In this document: positions 5,521 through 13,471 of the stretch, one piece after another | How the letters are laid out: each line of letters opens with the position of its first letter | How positions within the stretch are numbered: position 1 is the first letter of the stretch | Assembly: GCA_007131845.1 (NCBI GenBank) | Contig: SLPT01000085.1 | Span: forward strand, 1 to 15,439 | DNA from: Desulfobacteraceae bacterium | Lineage (GTDB): Bacteria; Desulfobacterota; Desulfobacteria; Desulfobacterales; Desulfosalsimonadaceae | Length of the DNA stretch: 15,439 nucleotides | Reading direction: 5' to 3' | Made by a program: the position numbers and the translations under genes | The notes under the pieces: generated by a model | Database searches by the model: none | Told to the model about the DNA's origin: nothing | The model's input: only the letters and a program-made list of their open reading frames with translations

Positions 5521-7653
5521 ATGACAAAAAAAAATGACCCGGGCATATCCTGTTCCATGGAGGAATTTCTTGGAACCGATGAAGTGGAGTCGGTAACCAG
5601 CAACACGAGCTGGGCACTCAAAGAGCGTCTATCCTTTAAGCCGCCCCTGTGCGACGTTTTCCGGCAACCCTTTCATCTTCTTGAAGACACGGGCGAATTT
5701 AAATTCCATGTTCACCCGGAAGCCAGAAAACATCTCCCGGATATCATTGAAAACGTTGTCCAGAAAATTGCCGGAAACGAAAACCCGGAAGAAACGGCCA
5801 AACAGCAATACACTAAACAGCGGAATATCGGCATTGTTTTTTCGGGCGGGCCGGCCCCCGGCGGGCACAACGTCATTGCGGGGCTCTATGATGCAATGAT
5901 CCGTGCCAACCCGGACAACCGCCTGTTCGGATTCCTGATGGGGCCCGACGGCATCCTTGAAAACAATTACATTGAAATCACGGCCGACACCGTCGATTCC
6001 TACCGCAACCTTGGCGGATTCGGCATGATCAAAACCGGCCGGACCAAGATCGACTCCCCGTCCAAGATGAAAAAGGCGAAAACCACCTGTCTTACGCTCG
6101 AACTCGACGCCCTGGTAATCGTAGGCGGTGACGACTCCAACACCAACGCCGCGTTTCTGGCCCAGGAACTTTACCAGGACGGCGTCCAGGTCATCGGCGT
6201 TCCCAAGACTATCGACGGGGACATCCAGGTGCGGGATGTCAACGGAAATTCCCTTTGCGCCGTCTCTTTCGGATTTCATACGGCGGCCAGAGCCTTTGCC
6301 CACAATGTGAACAACCTCTGCTCGGACTGCAGCTCGGATGTCAAGTACTGGCACATCTGCAAGGTCATGGGGCGCGTGGCATCCCACCTGGCCCTCGAAG
6401 TGGGGCTCCAGGTGCATCCGAATATCACCCTTATCGGAGAGGAACTGGCGGACTTCATCGACCAGGAACGGATCGAAAAAGCGAAAAAGGAGGGCACAAC
6501 CGACTACACGGCCTATGGCATGACCCTTCGCCAGGTGTCCCGGCTCATTTGCGACGGCATCGTACGCAGGGCCGCGGTCGGGAAGAATTACGGCGTCATC
6601 GTCATACCGGAGGGGCTTTTGGAGTTCATCAACGAAATCCAGGTCTTTATCATCAAACTCAACACGATTATCGCGGACTACAACAACACCCACGACACGG
6701 ATTTCCACTCCCAGTTTCCGACCCTGGAGGACAAGTTGGAATACCTGCGGCAGATGGCCAGGATGTCCCGGGAAAACCGGATGTTTACCGTCTGGAACAC
6801 GCGGGATGACGACCTTTTTAATGTTCTGCCGGATTTTTTCCAGGAGGGGCTGCTGACCGAGCGGGACAGCCACGGCAATTTCCAGTTTTCCCAGATGGAA
6901 ACCGACCGGGTCGTCATGGGATTGGTGGAGGACTATCTCAAGATGCTTGCCGATCGGGGCGTTTACAAAAACGGCATCACGGTGGAAAGCTACAGGCAGA
7001 CCATGGAGGAAGGCGGCCTTGATCCGGACCTTTACGGCCCGGCCCTGTTCCGGGACTATAAACCGGACAATGGCTTTCTTCTCGTGAAGGAATCGATCGT
7101 CTCCGTCAAGACCCTCAAGCAGAACCTTGTCAAGGAGGAGGTCATCGACCCGGACGAGGACATCCCGAAGCCCGTGGAAACCATCTATAAACAGTCGGTG
7201 CCCAAGTTCAAGACCCAGTATCACTTTTACGGCTACGATGGCCGGGGAAACGACCCCACGTGGTTCGACTGCACCTATACCTACAATCTGGGAAATAACG
7301 TATTTTCCCTCATCGCCAACGGCGCCACCGGCCAGATGGCCGCCATCCGGAATCTGGAAAAGGAATTTAAGGACTGGGAGCCCATCGGACTTCCTATCGG
7401 ATCGCTGATGCACCTCGAAGAGCGCATGGGGAAGCTTACCCTAGTCATGGAACGGGCGCTGGTTGACATTCAATCCCCCGCCTTCAGCGTGTTTGCCGCC
7501 AAACGGGACCGTTGGCTGGCCGCAACCCCCGGTGAAGACTGCTACCGGCGGCCCGGTCCGATTCGCTACGCAGGCGAAAGTGAGGACGCCCGGCCCATTA
7601 CGCTCATTCTGAACGATCTGGGCAGCGACGTGCGACCCGGCGATGGAAGTTAA
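5521..7653 (+). CDS. pfp: Diphosphate--fructose-6-phosphate 1-phosphotransferase (PPi-PFK), long form
   Basis: A 710-residue enzyme of the long PPi-dependent phosphofructokinase clade, which reversibly phosphorylates fructose 6-phosphate with pyrophosphate in the cytoplasm and serves both glycolysis and gluconeogenesis. Visible motifs are the phosphate-binding loop SGGPAPGGHNV (108-118), GGFGMIKTGRTKI, GGDDSNTNA (202-210) whose second Asp, in place of the Gly of ATP-PFK GGDGS, marks PPi use, the catalytic PKTIDGD (228-234) and the substrate motif MGR (283-285). The C-terminal half has further PFP-like blocks such as ANGATGQMA. An in-frame ATG at 5479 exists, but ATG 5521 is preferred because AGGGAG lies just before it and family similarity does not extend upstream. 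The gene appears to have its own promoter (5390-5417). No clear terminator is seen downstream. Confidence 0.96.
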   Translation: MTKKNDPGISCSMEEFLGTDEVESVTSNTSWALKERLSFKPPLCDVFRQPFHLLEDTGEFKFHVHPEARKHLPDIIENVVQKIAGNENPEETAKQQYTKQRNIGIVFSGGPAPGGHNVIAGLYDAMIRANPDNRLFGFLMGPDGILENNYIEITADTVDSYRNLGGFGMIKTGRTKIDSPSKMKKAKTTCLTLELDALVIVGGDDSNTNAAFLAQELYQDGVQVIGVPKTIDGDIQVRDVNGNSLCAVSFGFHTAARAFAHNVNNLCSDCSSDVKYWHICKVMGRVASHLALEVGLQVHPNITLIGEELADFIDQERIEKAKKEGTTDYTAYGMTLRQVSRLICDGIVRRAAVGKNYGVIVIPEGLLEFINEIQVFIIKLNTIIADYNNTHDTDFHSQFPTLEDKLEYLRQMARMSRENRMFTVWNTRDDDLFNVLPDFFQEGLLTERDSHGNFQFSQMETDRVVMGLVEDYLKMLADRGVYKNGITVESYRQTMEEGGLDPDLYGPALFRDYKPDNGFLLVKESIVSVKTLKQNLVKEEVIDPDEDIPKPVETIYKQSVPKFKTQYHFYGYDGRGNDPTWFDCTYTYNLGNNVFSLIANGATGQMAAIRNLEKEFKDWEPIGLPIGSLMHLEERMGKLTLVMERALVDIQSPAFSVFAAKRDRWLAATPGEDCYRRPGPIRYAGESEDARPITLILNDLGSDVRPGDGS

Positions 7654-7996
7654 AATAGCGCTTAATGATCCATTATTCAATGGGCCTCCCAAAGAGACTG
7701 CTGCCCGAGCACCCCGAGCACCAGTCAAAAAACGCCGAAAACCACCCAGCTTGTTTGCACAGCTCCGGCCGGAACAAGTCGACCTGCAGTGCATTAAAAA
7801 CTGAATGGATGGGATACAGATCGGTGCTTGCGGACCCTGGCATTGAACTTTTTACAGATTCGCTCATTCCTGGCAGCCGACCCGCCCCCGGAGCCTTCGC
7901 AGACAAAAATCGGTTGACTTGCGGGATATATCTCAAATACCATGGTTCGCAAAACCTTCCTGCTTATCAGCTTCACCTTTTTCCGGAGGCTTTTGG
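7654..7996. other. Intergenic region between pfp and the Fe-S/flavin operon
   Basis: A spacer of 343 bp. A weak CCATT-ATTC-AATGG stem lies at 7670-7683, too short for a terminator. GAACTTTTTACA occurs near 7847, the same 12 bases as the right end of the 3711-3836 repeat, but no matching left end is seen. A candidate promoter lies at 7914-7943. Open frames on both strands lack supporting features. Confidence 0.6.
7914..7943 (+). promoter_or_regulatory. Candidate promoter of the Fe-S/flavin operon
   Basis: TTGACT (7914-7919) resembles a -35 box and TACCAT (7938-7943), 18 bp downstream, a poor -10 box. Position about 55 bp before the first start codon is reasonable, but the -10 match is weak. 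Confidence 0.3.
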
Positions 7997-9037
7997 ATGC
8001 ATACTCTTCATTTTGATGAAAACAAATGCCTGGCCTGTGAAGCCCGCGACTGCCTGACCCGATGCCGCTACATGAACATGGATGCCCAAGGCGCAGCCGC
8101 GGAACTGAAAAAACTCATCGCCGGCGAAGACTCCCCGGTCCTCCACGACTGCATCACCTGCTACGCGTGCGAGGAATACTGCCCCATGGGAAACCACCCA
8201 TTCTACCTTATTGTCAGCCGCCAGGAAGCCCTTGGCATATCGCCGCTGCCCTCCCCCCTCGTGCGGCAGGGGATTCAGATGGGCATTCCGTTCCGGGGGG
8301 AGCCGGAAATCGAAAAAGTTGATGGACTGGCCCTCAACATGGGGGTTTTCAGCGGGCTTTCCCATTTGATATCGGGGAAGCTCTTCGAAAACGTCACGCC
8401 CATCTCCACGGATTCGCGGAAAATGTTTCACTATTTCTGCCAGCTCATGTATCTGCACTACGGCAAAGTATCGGTCATCAATGAGCGGCTCGAAGGCGTC
8501 ATGGAAGCCATTTCAGCCCACGACGCGGATGCGGTGGTCCATTTCCACGACGAATGTTACGGAACCTACACATCCTATGCCCCGGCCTTCGGCATGGCGG
8601 TTCCGTTCAAATCCATCCACCTGTTTGAGTTTCTGCATGACCGCCTCACCGAACTCGCCGGTGAAATACACCCCTTAGGCTTCAGGGTGGCCTACCAACG
8701 CCCCTGCTCTTCCCGGCTTTCCCCGGACAAGCACGTCTTTGTGGATAAAATCTTCGATATGGTCGGCGTGGAACATGTCGAAAGACAATACAAAAACGAA
8801 GAAGCCCTTTGCTGCGGCAGCACCATCATGCCGCAGAAACGACCGGACAGCCGCCGGTTCTGCCTGGATATCCAGCGGGAAAACATCGAGGATATGAAGC
8901 GCGCCGGCGCCGAACTGTGCATATTCAACTGTCCGGCGTGCATGCAGACCCTCTGGAAACAGATTACGGAATACGGCATCATGCCCATCTGGATGAGCGA
9001 TCTGTGCCGGATGGCCATCGGCGAAAAACCCGCCTGA
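7997..9037 (+). CDS. HdrD/GlcF-like (Fe-S)-binding protein with CCG domain
   Basis: A 346-residue iron-sulfur protein and the first gene of a three-gene unit. The N-terminus carries two sets of four cysteines for two [4Fe-4S] clusters: C11, C14, C19, C23 and C52, C55, C58, C62 (CITCYACEEYCPMG). The C-terminal part holds a canonical CCG (heterodisulfide-reductase type) motif: C237, C272-C273-G274, C312 and C315, that is CX34CCGX37CXXC, ending in NCPACMQTL. An upstream cysteine-rich part is reduced to C148 and HDEC (C187). Such proteins relay electrons between flavoproteins and quinone, disulfide or other acceptors. ATG 7997 is chosen because GGAGG sits at 7985-7989; earlier in-frame ATG codons lack a ribosome site. 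The FAD gene follows after 16 nt. The specific acceptor is unknown. Confidence 0.9.
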   Translation: MHTLHFDENKCLACEARDCLTRCRYMNMDAQGAAAELKKLIAGEDSPVLHDCITCYACEEYCPMGNHPFYLIVSRQEALGISPLPSPLVRQGIQMGIPFRGEPEIEKVDGLALNMGVFSGLSHLISGKLFENVTPISTDSRKMFHYFCQLMYLHYGKVSVINERLEGVMEAISAHDADAVVHFHDECYGTYTSYAPAFGMAVPFKSIHLFEFLHDRLTELAGEIHPLGFRVAYQRPCSSRLSPDKHVFVDKIFDMVGVEHVERQYKNEEALCCGSTIMPQKRPDSRRFCLDIQRENIEDMKRAGAELCIFNCPACMQTLWKQITEYGIMPIWMSDLCRMAIGEKPA

Positions 9038-9053
9038 AAAGGGAGGCCTGCTC

Positions 9054-10412
9054 ATGGATGCAGTATACCGGGCACTGGTGGATATCGTCGGATCCGATTA
9101 TGTATCCGTCCAGCCCGAAGATCTTTTCACCTATTCGAAGGATTTGGGTACATCCGAGCCCGGAAAACCGGATTACGTGGCCGCCCCCAAAACCACCGGA
9201 GCCGTCAGCCGGATTCTCAAACTGGCAAACGAGCACAAAACCCCCGTAATTCCCCTGGGCGGGGGCATGTCCCTTGCCGGACTCGCCCTACCCCTGAAAG
9301 GCGGGATCATACTGGATCTCAAGCGGATGGATCGGATCCTTGAGCTCAACGAAAAGGGGCGCTACGTGGTGGTGGAAGCCGGCGCATCCCACGGAAAACT
9401 GACCAGCTACCTGCACAAGCACGCCCCCCGCCTGATGCATTCCGAACCCGGTGCCCCGCCGGCCGCAACGATCGGCGGCAACCTGGCGATCCATGGCCAG
9501 GGCGACCTGGCCCACCCGTACGGCTTCAACTCGGACATGATCGCAGGGATGGAAGTGGTGCTCCCAACCGGCGAAATCTGCCGCATCGGATCGTGCGCCA
9601 TGGGTGAAAAATGGTACACCCTGCATCCTCTGCCCGATTTAAGCCTTTTTCTGGGATGGAACGGCAGCACCGGGATTATCACCAAGGTTTCACTGAAGCT
9701 TTATCCCTGCAAAAAAATCCGGGAGATGGACATTTTCTGCGTGGAAGACGAAAACCTCGTGCCGGAAATCCTCTACGAGCTGACCCACGCCGGCATGGCC
9801 GGGGACCTGGTAGCCATGAGCTCGAAACTGCCCCCCTACTCGGACCGCCTCCACATGATCTCCATCGCACTTTCCGAAGACAGCAGGCAGGAGATGGAGT
9901 TCAAGCGGCAGATCCTGTTCGACACGCACCTGGCCAAATACATCCGGGAAGGAACCGGCGGGATTTCCATGGCCGGCCGGGACGTGGAACGCCCAATGGT
10001 TTCCAAGGCCTCGGACTGGAAAAAAGGCGGCGGCTTCGAATACGTGGGCGCCATCCTGCCGGTTACGGACTACCCGGAATGCTACCGCAGGGGGGCTGCC
10101 ATATCCGCTGCCCATGATATCCCCTACACCGTTCTGGGACGGGTGATCGGCGCAGGGCATGCCATGATGTTTTCCTGGTCCTATGCCTTCAACCGGGCGG
10201 ATGAACAAAGCATTGCCCAGGCCCGAAAGGCCCTTCATGAAACCGACGATCTGGTCATGGAACTGGGCGGGACCATCTGGAAGCCTGCCGTGTACGGCCA
10301 GAAGCTGCTTTTGGAAAAGATGGACGCCAATACCCTGCAGATGATGAAAAAGGTCAAAACCATGCTCGACCCCAACGCCATCATGAACCCTGGGCACTGG
10401 GAGGTGGACTGA
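9054..10412 (+). CDS. GlcD-like FAD-binding oxidoreductase (PCMH/VAO fold)
   Basis: A 452-residue flavoprotein. The FAD-binding half shows PVIPLGGGMSLAGLALPLKGG (64-84, typical GGGTSLxG loop), ILDLKRMDRI, VEAGASHGKL, ATIGGNLAIHGQG (138-150) and MEVVLPTGEI, all standard for the FAD_binding_4 family to which GlcD and D-lactate dehydrogenases belong. The C-terminus DPNAIMNPGHWE is the usual DPN.I.NPGK closing motif. However, the GDGNxH motif expected in the GlcD/D-2-hydroxyacid dehydrogenase cap domain is not visible; at the comparable place is GAGHAMMFSWSYAFNRADE (366-384), more reminiscent of other VAO-family members. The substrate therefore cannot be named. GGGAGG precedes ATG 9054. The stop and the start of the next gene share one base (TGATG), so translation is probably coupled. 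Confidence 0.9.
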   Translation: MDAVYRALVDIVGSDYVSVQPEDLFTYSKDLGTSEPGKPDYVAAPKTTGAVSRILKLANEHKTPVIPLGGGMSLAGLALPLKGGIILDLKRMDRILELNEKGRYVVVEAGASHGKLTSYLHKHAPRLMHSEPGAPPAATIGGNLAIHGQGDLAHPYGFNSDMIAGMEVVLPTGEICRIGSCAMGEKWYTLHPLPDLSLFLGWNGSTGIITKVSLKLYPCKKIREMDIFCVEDENLVPEILYELTHAGMAGDLVAMSSKLPPYSDRLHMISIALSEDSRQEMEFKRQILFDTHLAKYIREGTGGISMAGRDVERPMVSKASDWKKGGGFEYVGAILPVTDYPECYRRGAAISAAHDIPYTVLGRVIGAGHAMMFSWSYAFNRADEQSIAQARKALHETDDLVMELGGTIWKPAVYGQKLLLEKMDANTLQMMKKVKTMLDPNAIMNPGHWEVD

Positions 10413-11596
10413 TGCGTATTTCCGACTACCAATACGCGGATATCATTCACCGGTGCTTCCGGTGCGGCTACTGCAAGTTCCCGGCGGACTGGAGCGATGT
10501 CACGAACTGCCCCGCCTATGCGAGGCACCGAATGGAATCCTGGTCCTCCGGCGGGCGGCTGTGGCTGATCCGGGCATGGGTGACCGGCGAGATCGAATGG
10601 TCGCCGTACCTGGCCGAAATCGTCTACGCCTGCACGGCCTGCAGAAACTGCGTGGAAAAATGCCCCCTTCCCATTGCAGACAACATCGTCAACATGGTTG
10701 TGGCAGCCCGGTCCGAAATGGTGGAAAGAGGACTCTTACCGCCCGCTGTGCGCGACGTGCTGACCCGCGTGCAGCAGCGCGGCAATCCTTTTGGCCTGCC
10801 GGCGAAAAAACGCGGGGAATGGGCGGAAGATCTGCGGGTGGAGAAATTTTCCGGCCAAGACTACCTGTTATACATCGGTGCGGACGGGTCCTATGATTCC
10901 CGGGCACAGCAGGCTGCAACCGCATTGGTCCGGCTTTTGGAAAAAGCCGGCGTTTCTTTCGGCATCCTGGGGAAAAATGAAGCGGACGACGGCAATGACG
11001 TTGCATTCATGGGGGAAGAGGGTCTTGCAGATTACCTGATGGAACAAACCATCGCCCGGTTCCGCGAACTCGGGGTAAAACAGGTCATCACCCTTTCGCC
11101 GCACGCCCTATACGCCTTTACGGCACAATACCCCCGCCTCGGGGGTGATTTCCAGGCATACCACTATACCCAGGTGCTTTCCGGGCAACTCCGGACAGGC
11201 GCCCTGCCCACCCCTCAGAGCGGGGGACTCCGAGTCACCTACCATGATCCGTGCTTCCTGGGACGCTGGAGCAACGAATACAAGGCGCCCCGCAAAGTGC
11301 TCGGCGCCATCGGCGGCCTGCAGCTTGCCGAAATGGAGCGTAACAGGAAAAGTTCGCTTTGCTGCGGCGGCGGCTCCGGCAACTGCTACACGGACCTGCT
11401 GGGCGGGAGCGAGGAATCCCCGGCGCGCATCCGGATTCGTCAGGCCGCGGAAACCGGCGCAGGCATCCTGGCCACGGCCTGCCCCAACTGCCTGGTCCTG
11501 CTGGAAGACGCGGTACGGGCGGAAGGGCTCGATGACAAGCTGGACGTCCGGGATATCTGCGAAGTGTTTTGCCAGGCATCCGGCATTCCGCTGTAA
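10412..11596 (+). CDS. HdrD/GlcF-like (Fe-S)-binding protein; N-terminal CCG domain lacks cysteines
   Basis: A 394-residue iron-sulfur protein, last of the unit. Two [4Fe-4S] sites are visible at C15, C18, C21, C33 and C74, C77, C80, C84 (CTACRNCVEKCP). A normal C-terminal CCG domain follows: C281 (YHDPCFLGR), C317-C318-G319 and C357, C360 (ACPNC), that is CX35CCGX37CXXC. Between them, residues about 154-250 align by eye with the other CCG domain of GlcF/HdrD-type proteins, but the expected cysteines are replaced: YIGADGSYDSR where GC is usual, EADDGND where E.CCGD is usual, and LSPHALYAF where CPHC is usual. The domain thus seems folded but clusterless. The gene overlaps the flavoprotein gene by one base. 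Its role is electron transfer from the flavoprotein; the final acceptor is unknown. A dispersed repeat begins 5 bp after the stop. Confidence 0.9.
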   Translation: MRISDYQYADIIHRCFRCGYCKFPADWSDVTNCPAYARHRMESWSSGGRLWLIRAWVTGEIEWSPYLAEIVYACTACRNCVEKCPLPIADNIVNMVVAARSEMVERGLLPPAVRDVLTRVQQRGNPFGLPAKKRGEWAEDLRVEKFSGQDYLLYIGADGSYDSRAQQAATALVRLLEKAGVSFGILGKNEADDGNDVAFMGEEGLADYLMEQTIARFRELGVKQVITLSPHALYAFTAQYPRLGGDFQAYHYTQVLSGQLRTGALPTPQSGGLRVTYHDPCFLGRWSNEYKAPRKVLGAIGGLQLAEMERNRKSSLCCGGGSGNCYTDLLGGSEESPARIRIRQAAETGAGILATACPNCLVLLEDAVRAEGLDDKLDVRDICEVFCQASGIPL

Positions 11597-11600
11597 AACC

Positions 11601-11750
11601 TGACGTATTCGTCAAAAGTCCAATATCTGCGTTATGCTAAATCTCTGAAGAATTTCATGTACGCTAACGTGCACTGCATTCTTCTTCGATTGCGCAAGCC
11701 TCGAGACTGAACGTTTTACAAAGCCGTCGAATCGCCGATTTACGAGTGTA
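11601..11750. repeat. Dispersed repeat copy 2
   Basis: This 150-bp stretch is colinear with 3711-3860, sharing AAAAGTCCAATATCTGCG, CTGCATTCTTCTTC, TTTACAAAGCCGTC and TTTACGAGTG. The left end TGACGTATTCGTCAAAAGT is more degraded than in copy 1. The central hairpin has a different sequence (TGTACG-CTAA-CGTGCA) but keeps pairing. It fills the space between the convergent Fe-S protein and dehydrogenase genes, where it may also act as a bidirectional transcription end. Confidence 0.78.
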
Positions 11751-11757
11751 TTAAATT

Positions 11758-12528
11758 TTATTCCACGTAGATCATCTTCCGGGTCATTCCGCCGTCGACC
11801 ACGAAATTCTGGCCGGTGATGAACCCTGCTTTGGGTGATGCCAGGTATGCCGCAAGCGAGGCCACGTCTTCGGGCGTCCCCACCCGGCCGGCCGGATGCT
11901 GCAAATGGTCCTGCTCCGGCAGTACAGGCGTTGTGCGGTTGGCATGTTTCTGCCATTCGGCGGTTTCGATCCATCCGGGGCTGATACAGTTGACCCGGAC
12001 GTCCGGCCCCAGACTTACCGCCAACTGGTGGGTAAGCGCCACGATCCCGCCCTTGGATGACGTGTATGCAGCGGTGTCCGGTTCGGACTGAAGCGCCCGG
12101 GTGGAGGCGATATTGATGATGCATCCGCGGGTTTTCCGAAGATACGGCGCAGCATGCTTTGCGAAAAGAAACGTACCGGTGAGGTTTACATCGATTACAG
12201 ACCGCCACTGCTCCAGCGTAAGCTGCTCCAGGGGAACCGCCGGCCCGGTGATTCCTGCATTACAGACAAGGACGTCTATCCGCCCGAATCGGTCAATGGC
12301 CGAATGAACGGCTTTTCGTACGTCCTCTTCCACCGACACGTCGCAGATCGTTCCGATTATACGGCCGTATTGGCTTAATGCCGCGGCGGTCTCTGTGCAG
12401 GCATCCTCGTCCCGATCCGCAATCAGCACATTCATATCATCCTTTAAAAACGCCAGCGCGATGGCCCTTCCGATTCCCTGGGCTCCGCCGGTCACCAGCG
12501 CTGAAAGACTGGCTGCATTGTCCGCCAT
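11758..12528 (-). CDS. Short-chain dehydrogenase/reductase (classical SDR)
   Basis: A 256-residue classical SDR, an NAD(P)-dependent alcohol/ketone oxidoreductase. The Rossmann glycine motif is TGGAQGIG (13-20), NAG is at 90-92, and the catalytic residues are N115, S142, Y155 and K159 (YTSSK). The acidic residue after beta-2 (IADRD, D38) suggests NAD over NADP. ISPGWIET follows the catalytic region and the C-terminus FITGQNFVVDGGM is the family standard. Length is normal. The substrate cannot be read from the sequence; it resembles the FabG / glucose dehydrogenase-like group in general. AAGGAGG (12541-12535) precedes ATG 12528. It is divergent from the DUF2848-nitrilase-TRAP operon, sharing about 220 bp of upstream DNA, so a related substrate and shared control are plausible. 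Confidence 0.95.
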   Translation of the reverse strand: MADNAASLSALVTGGAQGIGRAIALAFLKDDMNVLIADRDEDACTETAAALSQYGRIIGTICDVSVEEDVRKAVHSAIDRFGRIDVLVCNAGITGPAVPLEQLTLEQWRSVIDVNLTGTFLFAKHAAPYLRKTRGCIINIASTRALQSEPDTAAYTSSKGGIVALTHQLAVSLGPDVRVNCISPGWIETAEWQKHANRTTPVLPEQDHLQHPAGRVGTPEDVASLAAYLASPKAGFITGQNFVVDGGMTRKMIYVE

Positions 12529-12550
12529 ACGTATCCTCCTTCCGGCAGTT

Positions 12551-12559
12551 ACTATACCA
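12551..12559 (-). promoter_or_regulatory. Candidate extended -10 promoter for the SDR gene
   Basis: On the minus strand TGGTATAGT gives an extended -10 element (TGN plus TATAGT). No good -35 is found at 16-18 bp. The transcript leader would be only about 16 nt, with the ribosome site near its 5' end. Confidence 0.35.
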
Positions 12560-12574
12560 CGTAATATAAATCAA

Positions 12575-12603
12575 TTGACAGATGCCATGAATCTCTTTAA
12601 TCT
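12575..12603 (+). promoter_or_regulatory. Sigma70-type promoter for the DUF2848-nitrilase-TRAP operon
   Basis: TTGACA (12575-12580) and TAATCT (12598-12603) are separated by 17 bp. Transcription would begin near 12610, leaving a leader of about 138 nt before the GTG start at 12748. The leader is AT-rich and has two TTACAAT direct repeats (12617 and 12630) that might be regulator half-sites. Confidence 0.6.
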
Positions 12604-12747
12604 CAGACAACACTGTTTACAATCGCTAATTACAATTATCGGGAAAAAATTTAATTTTTAACGGATTTTCAACCCATTGCGTCGGCACATGAATGGAATC
12701 TGCCACGGCTGCAAATGATTTTACCAGGATACAGACGGGAGAGCAAC

Positions 12748-13455
12748 GTGATCAAGCATTTTACCATAGACAGACAAGGCCTGGAGAATAAGCCGTTTTC
12801 CTTCGAATACACCCGGATGTACAATGCAGGATACGTTGGCAGGAACCAGGAAGAGGTACGGAAGCACGTCCAGGAGCTTGCCGCCAAGGGTGTGCCCGCA
12901 CCATCGGCTACTCCGGCGCTGTATGCGGTGGGATGCCATTGCCTCAGCACCGAAGTCGAAGTGGACGTCTATGGAGATGAAACCTCCGGAGAGGCCGAAT
13001 ACGTGCTTCTCGTTGAAAACAAAAAATCCGTCTGCGTGGGTCTGGGCAGCGACCACACCGACCGGTTTCTGGAAAAAACCGACATTCCGCGCTCCAAGCA
13101 AATCTGCCCGAACATGATCGCAACAAGCGTGTGGGCTCTGGAAGATGTAGCCGCCCATTGGGATGATATAATCATACGCAGCTATGTTCTGAAAGACGGC
13201 AGCGATGTTCTTTACCAGGAAGGGACCCTGGGCGCCATTTTTTCTCCGGCGCAGCTCATGGAATTCGTTAAAGACAGGACCGGAGCGGGCATAGACAACT
13301 CGGTCCTTTTTTCCGGAACGCTTAGCCTGAAAACCGGCGACTTTCTTTATGGAGAAGGCTTCCGTGCCGAGCTGATCGATCCGATTCTCGACCGCAAGCT
13401 CACGCTGTCATATAATGTGCGAACGCTCGGCTCGCTAAACCCGGGCGGCGACTGA
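12748..13455 (+). CDS. DUF2848 family protein (FAH-like)
   Basis: A 235-residue protein recognised as DUF2848 from the blocks YNAGYVGRN near the N-terminus, GLGSDHTDR (98-106), SKQICPN (116-122), YQEGTLGAIFSP (156-167) and FSGTL. The C-terminal half resembles the fumarylacetoacetate-hydrolase fold, where acidic residues bind a divalent metal and C-C or related bonds are cleaved; the activity of DUF2848 itself is not known to me. GTG 12748 is preferred as start because GGGAG lies 6 nt before it and similarity begins there; the in-frame ATG at 12715 has no ribosome site. It leads an operon with a nitrilase-family gene 16 nt downstream and a TRAP transporter, pointing to catabolism of an imported acid or amide. 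Confidence 0.88.
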   Translation: MIKHFTIDRQGLENKPFSFEYTRMYNAGYVGRNQEEVRKHVQELAAKGVPAPSATPALYAVGCHCLSTEVEVDVYGDETSGEAEYVLLVENKKSVCVGLGSDHTDRFLEKTDIPRSKQICPNMIATSVWALEDVAAHWDDIIIRSYVLKDGSDVLYQEGTLGAIFSPAQLMEFVKDRTGAGIDNSVLFSGTLSLKTGDFLYGEGFRAELIDPILDRKLTLSYNVRTLGSLNPGGD

Positions 13456-13471
13456 ACAAGCAAAGGGGAAA

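Noticed and set aside
5629..7413. Very long open frame (594 codons) on the strand opposite pfp
   Set aside because: It is a mirror of the strongly biased codon use in pfp; the plus-strand protein has all PFP motifs, whereas the minus-strand translation shows no domain.
7840..7862. Third copy of the GACGGCTTCGTAAAAGT repeat
   Set aside because: Only GAACTTTTTACA is shared; the rest of the end and the opposite arm are absent, so chance similarity cannot be excluded.
7673..7936. Minus-strand frame ending in a Cys/Gly/Ser-rich sequence (FFDWCSGCSGSS...) within the pfp-Fe-S spacer
   Set aside because: No ribosome site, no recognised family and no neighbour logic; it overlaps the candidate promoter of the next operon. 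It could be a decayed gene end, but this cannot be supported.
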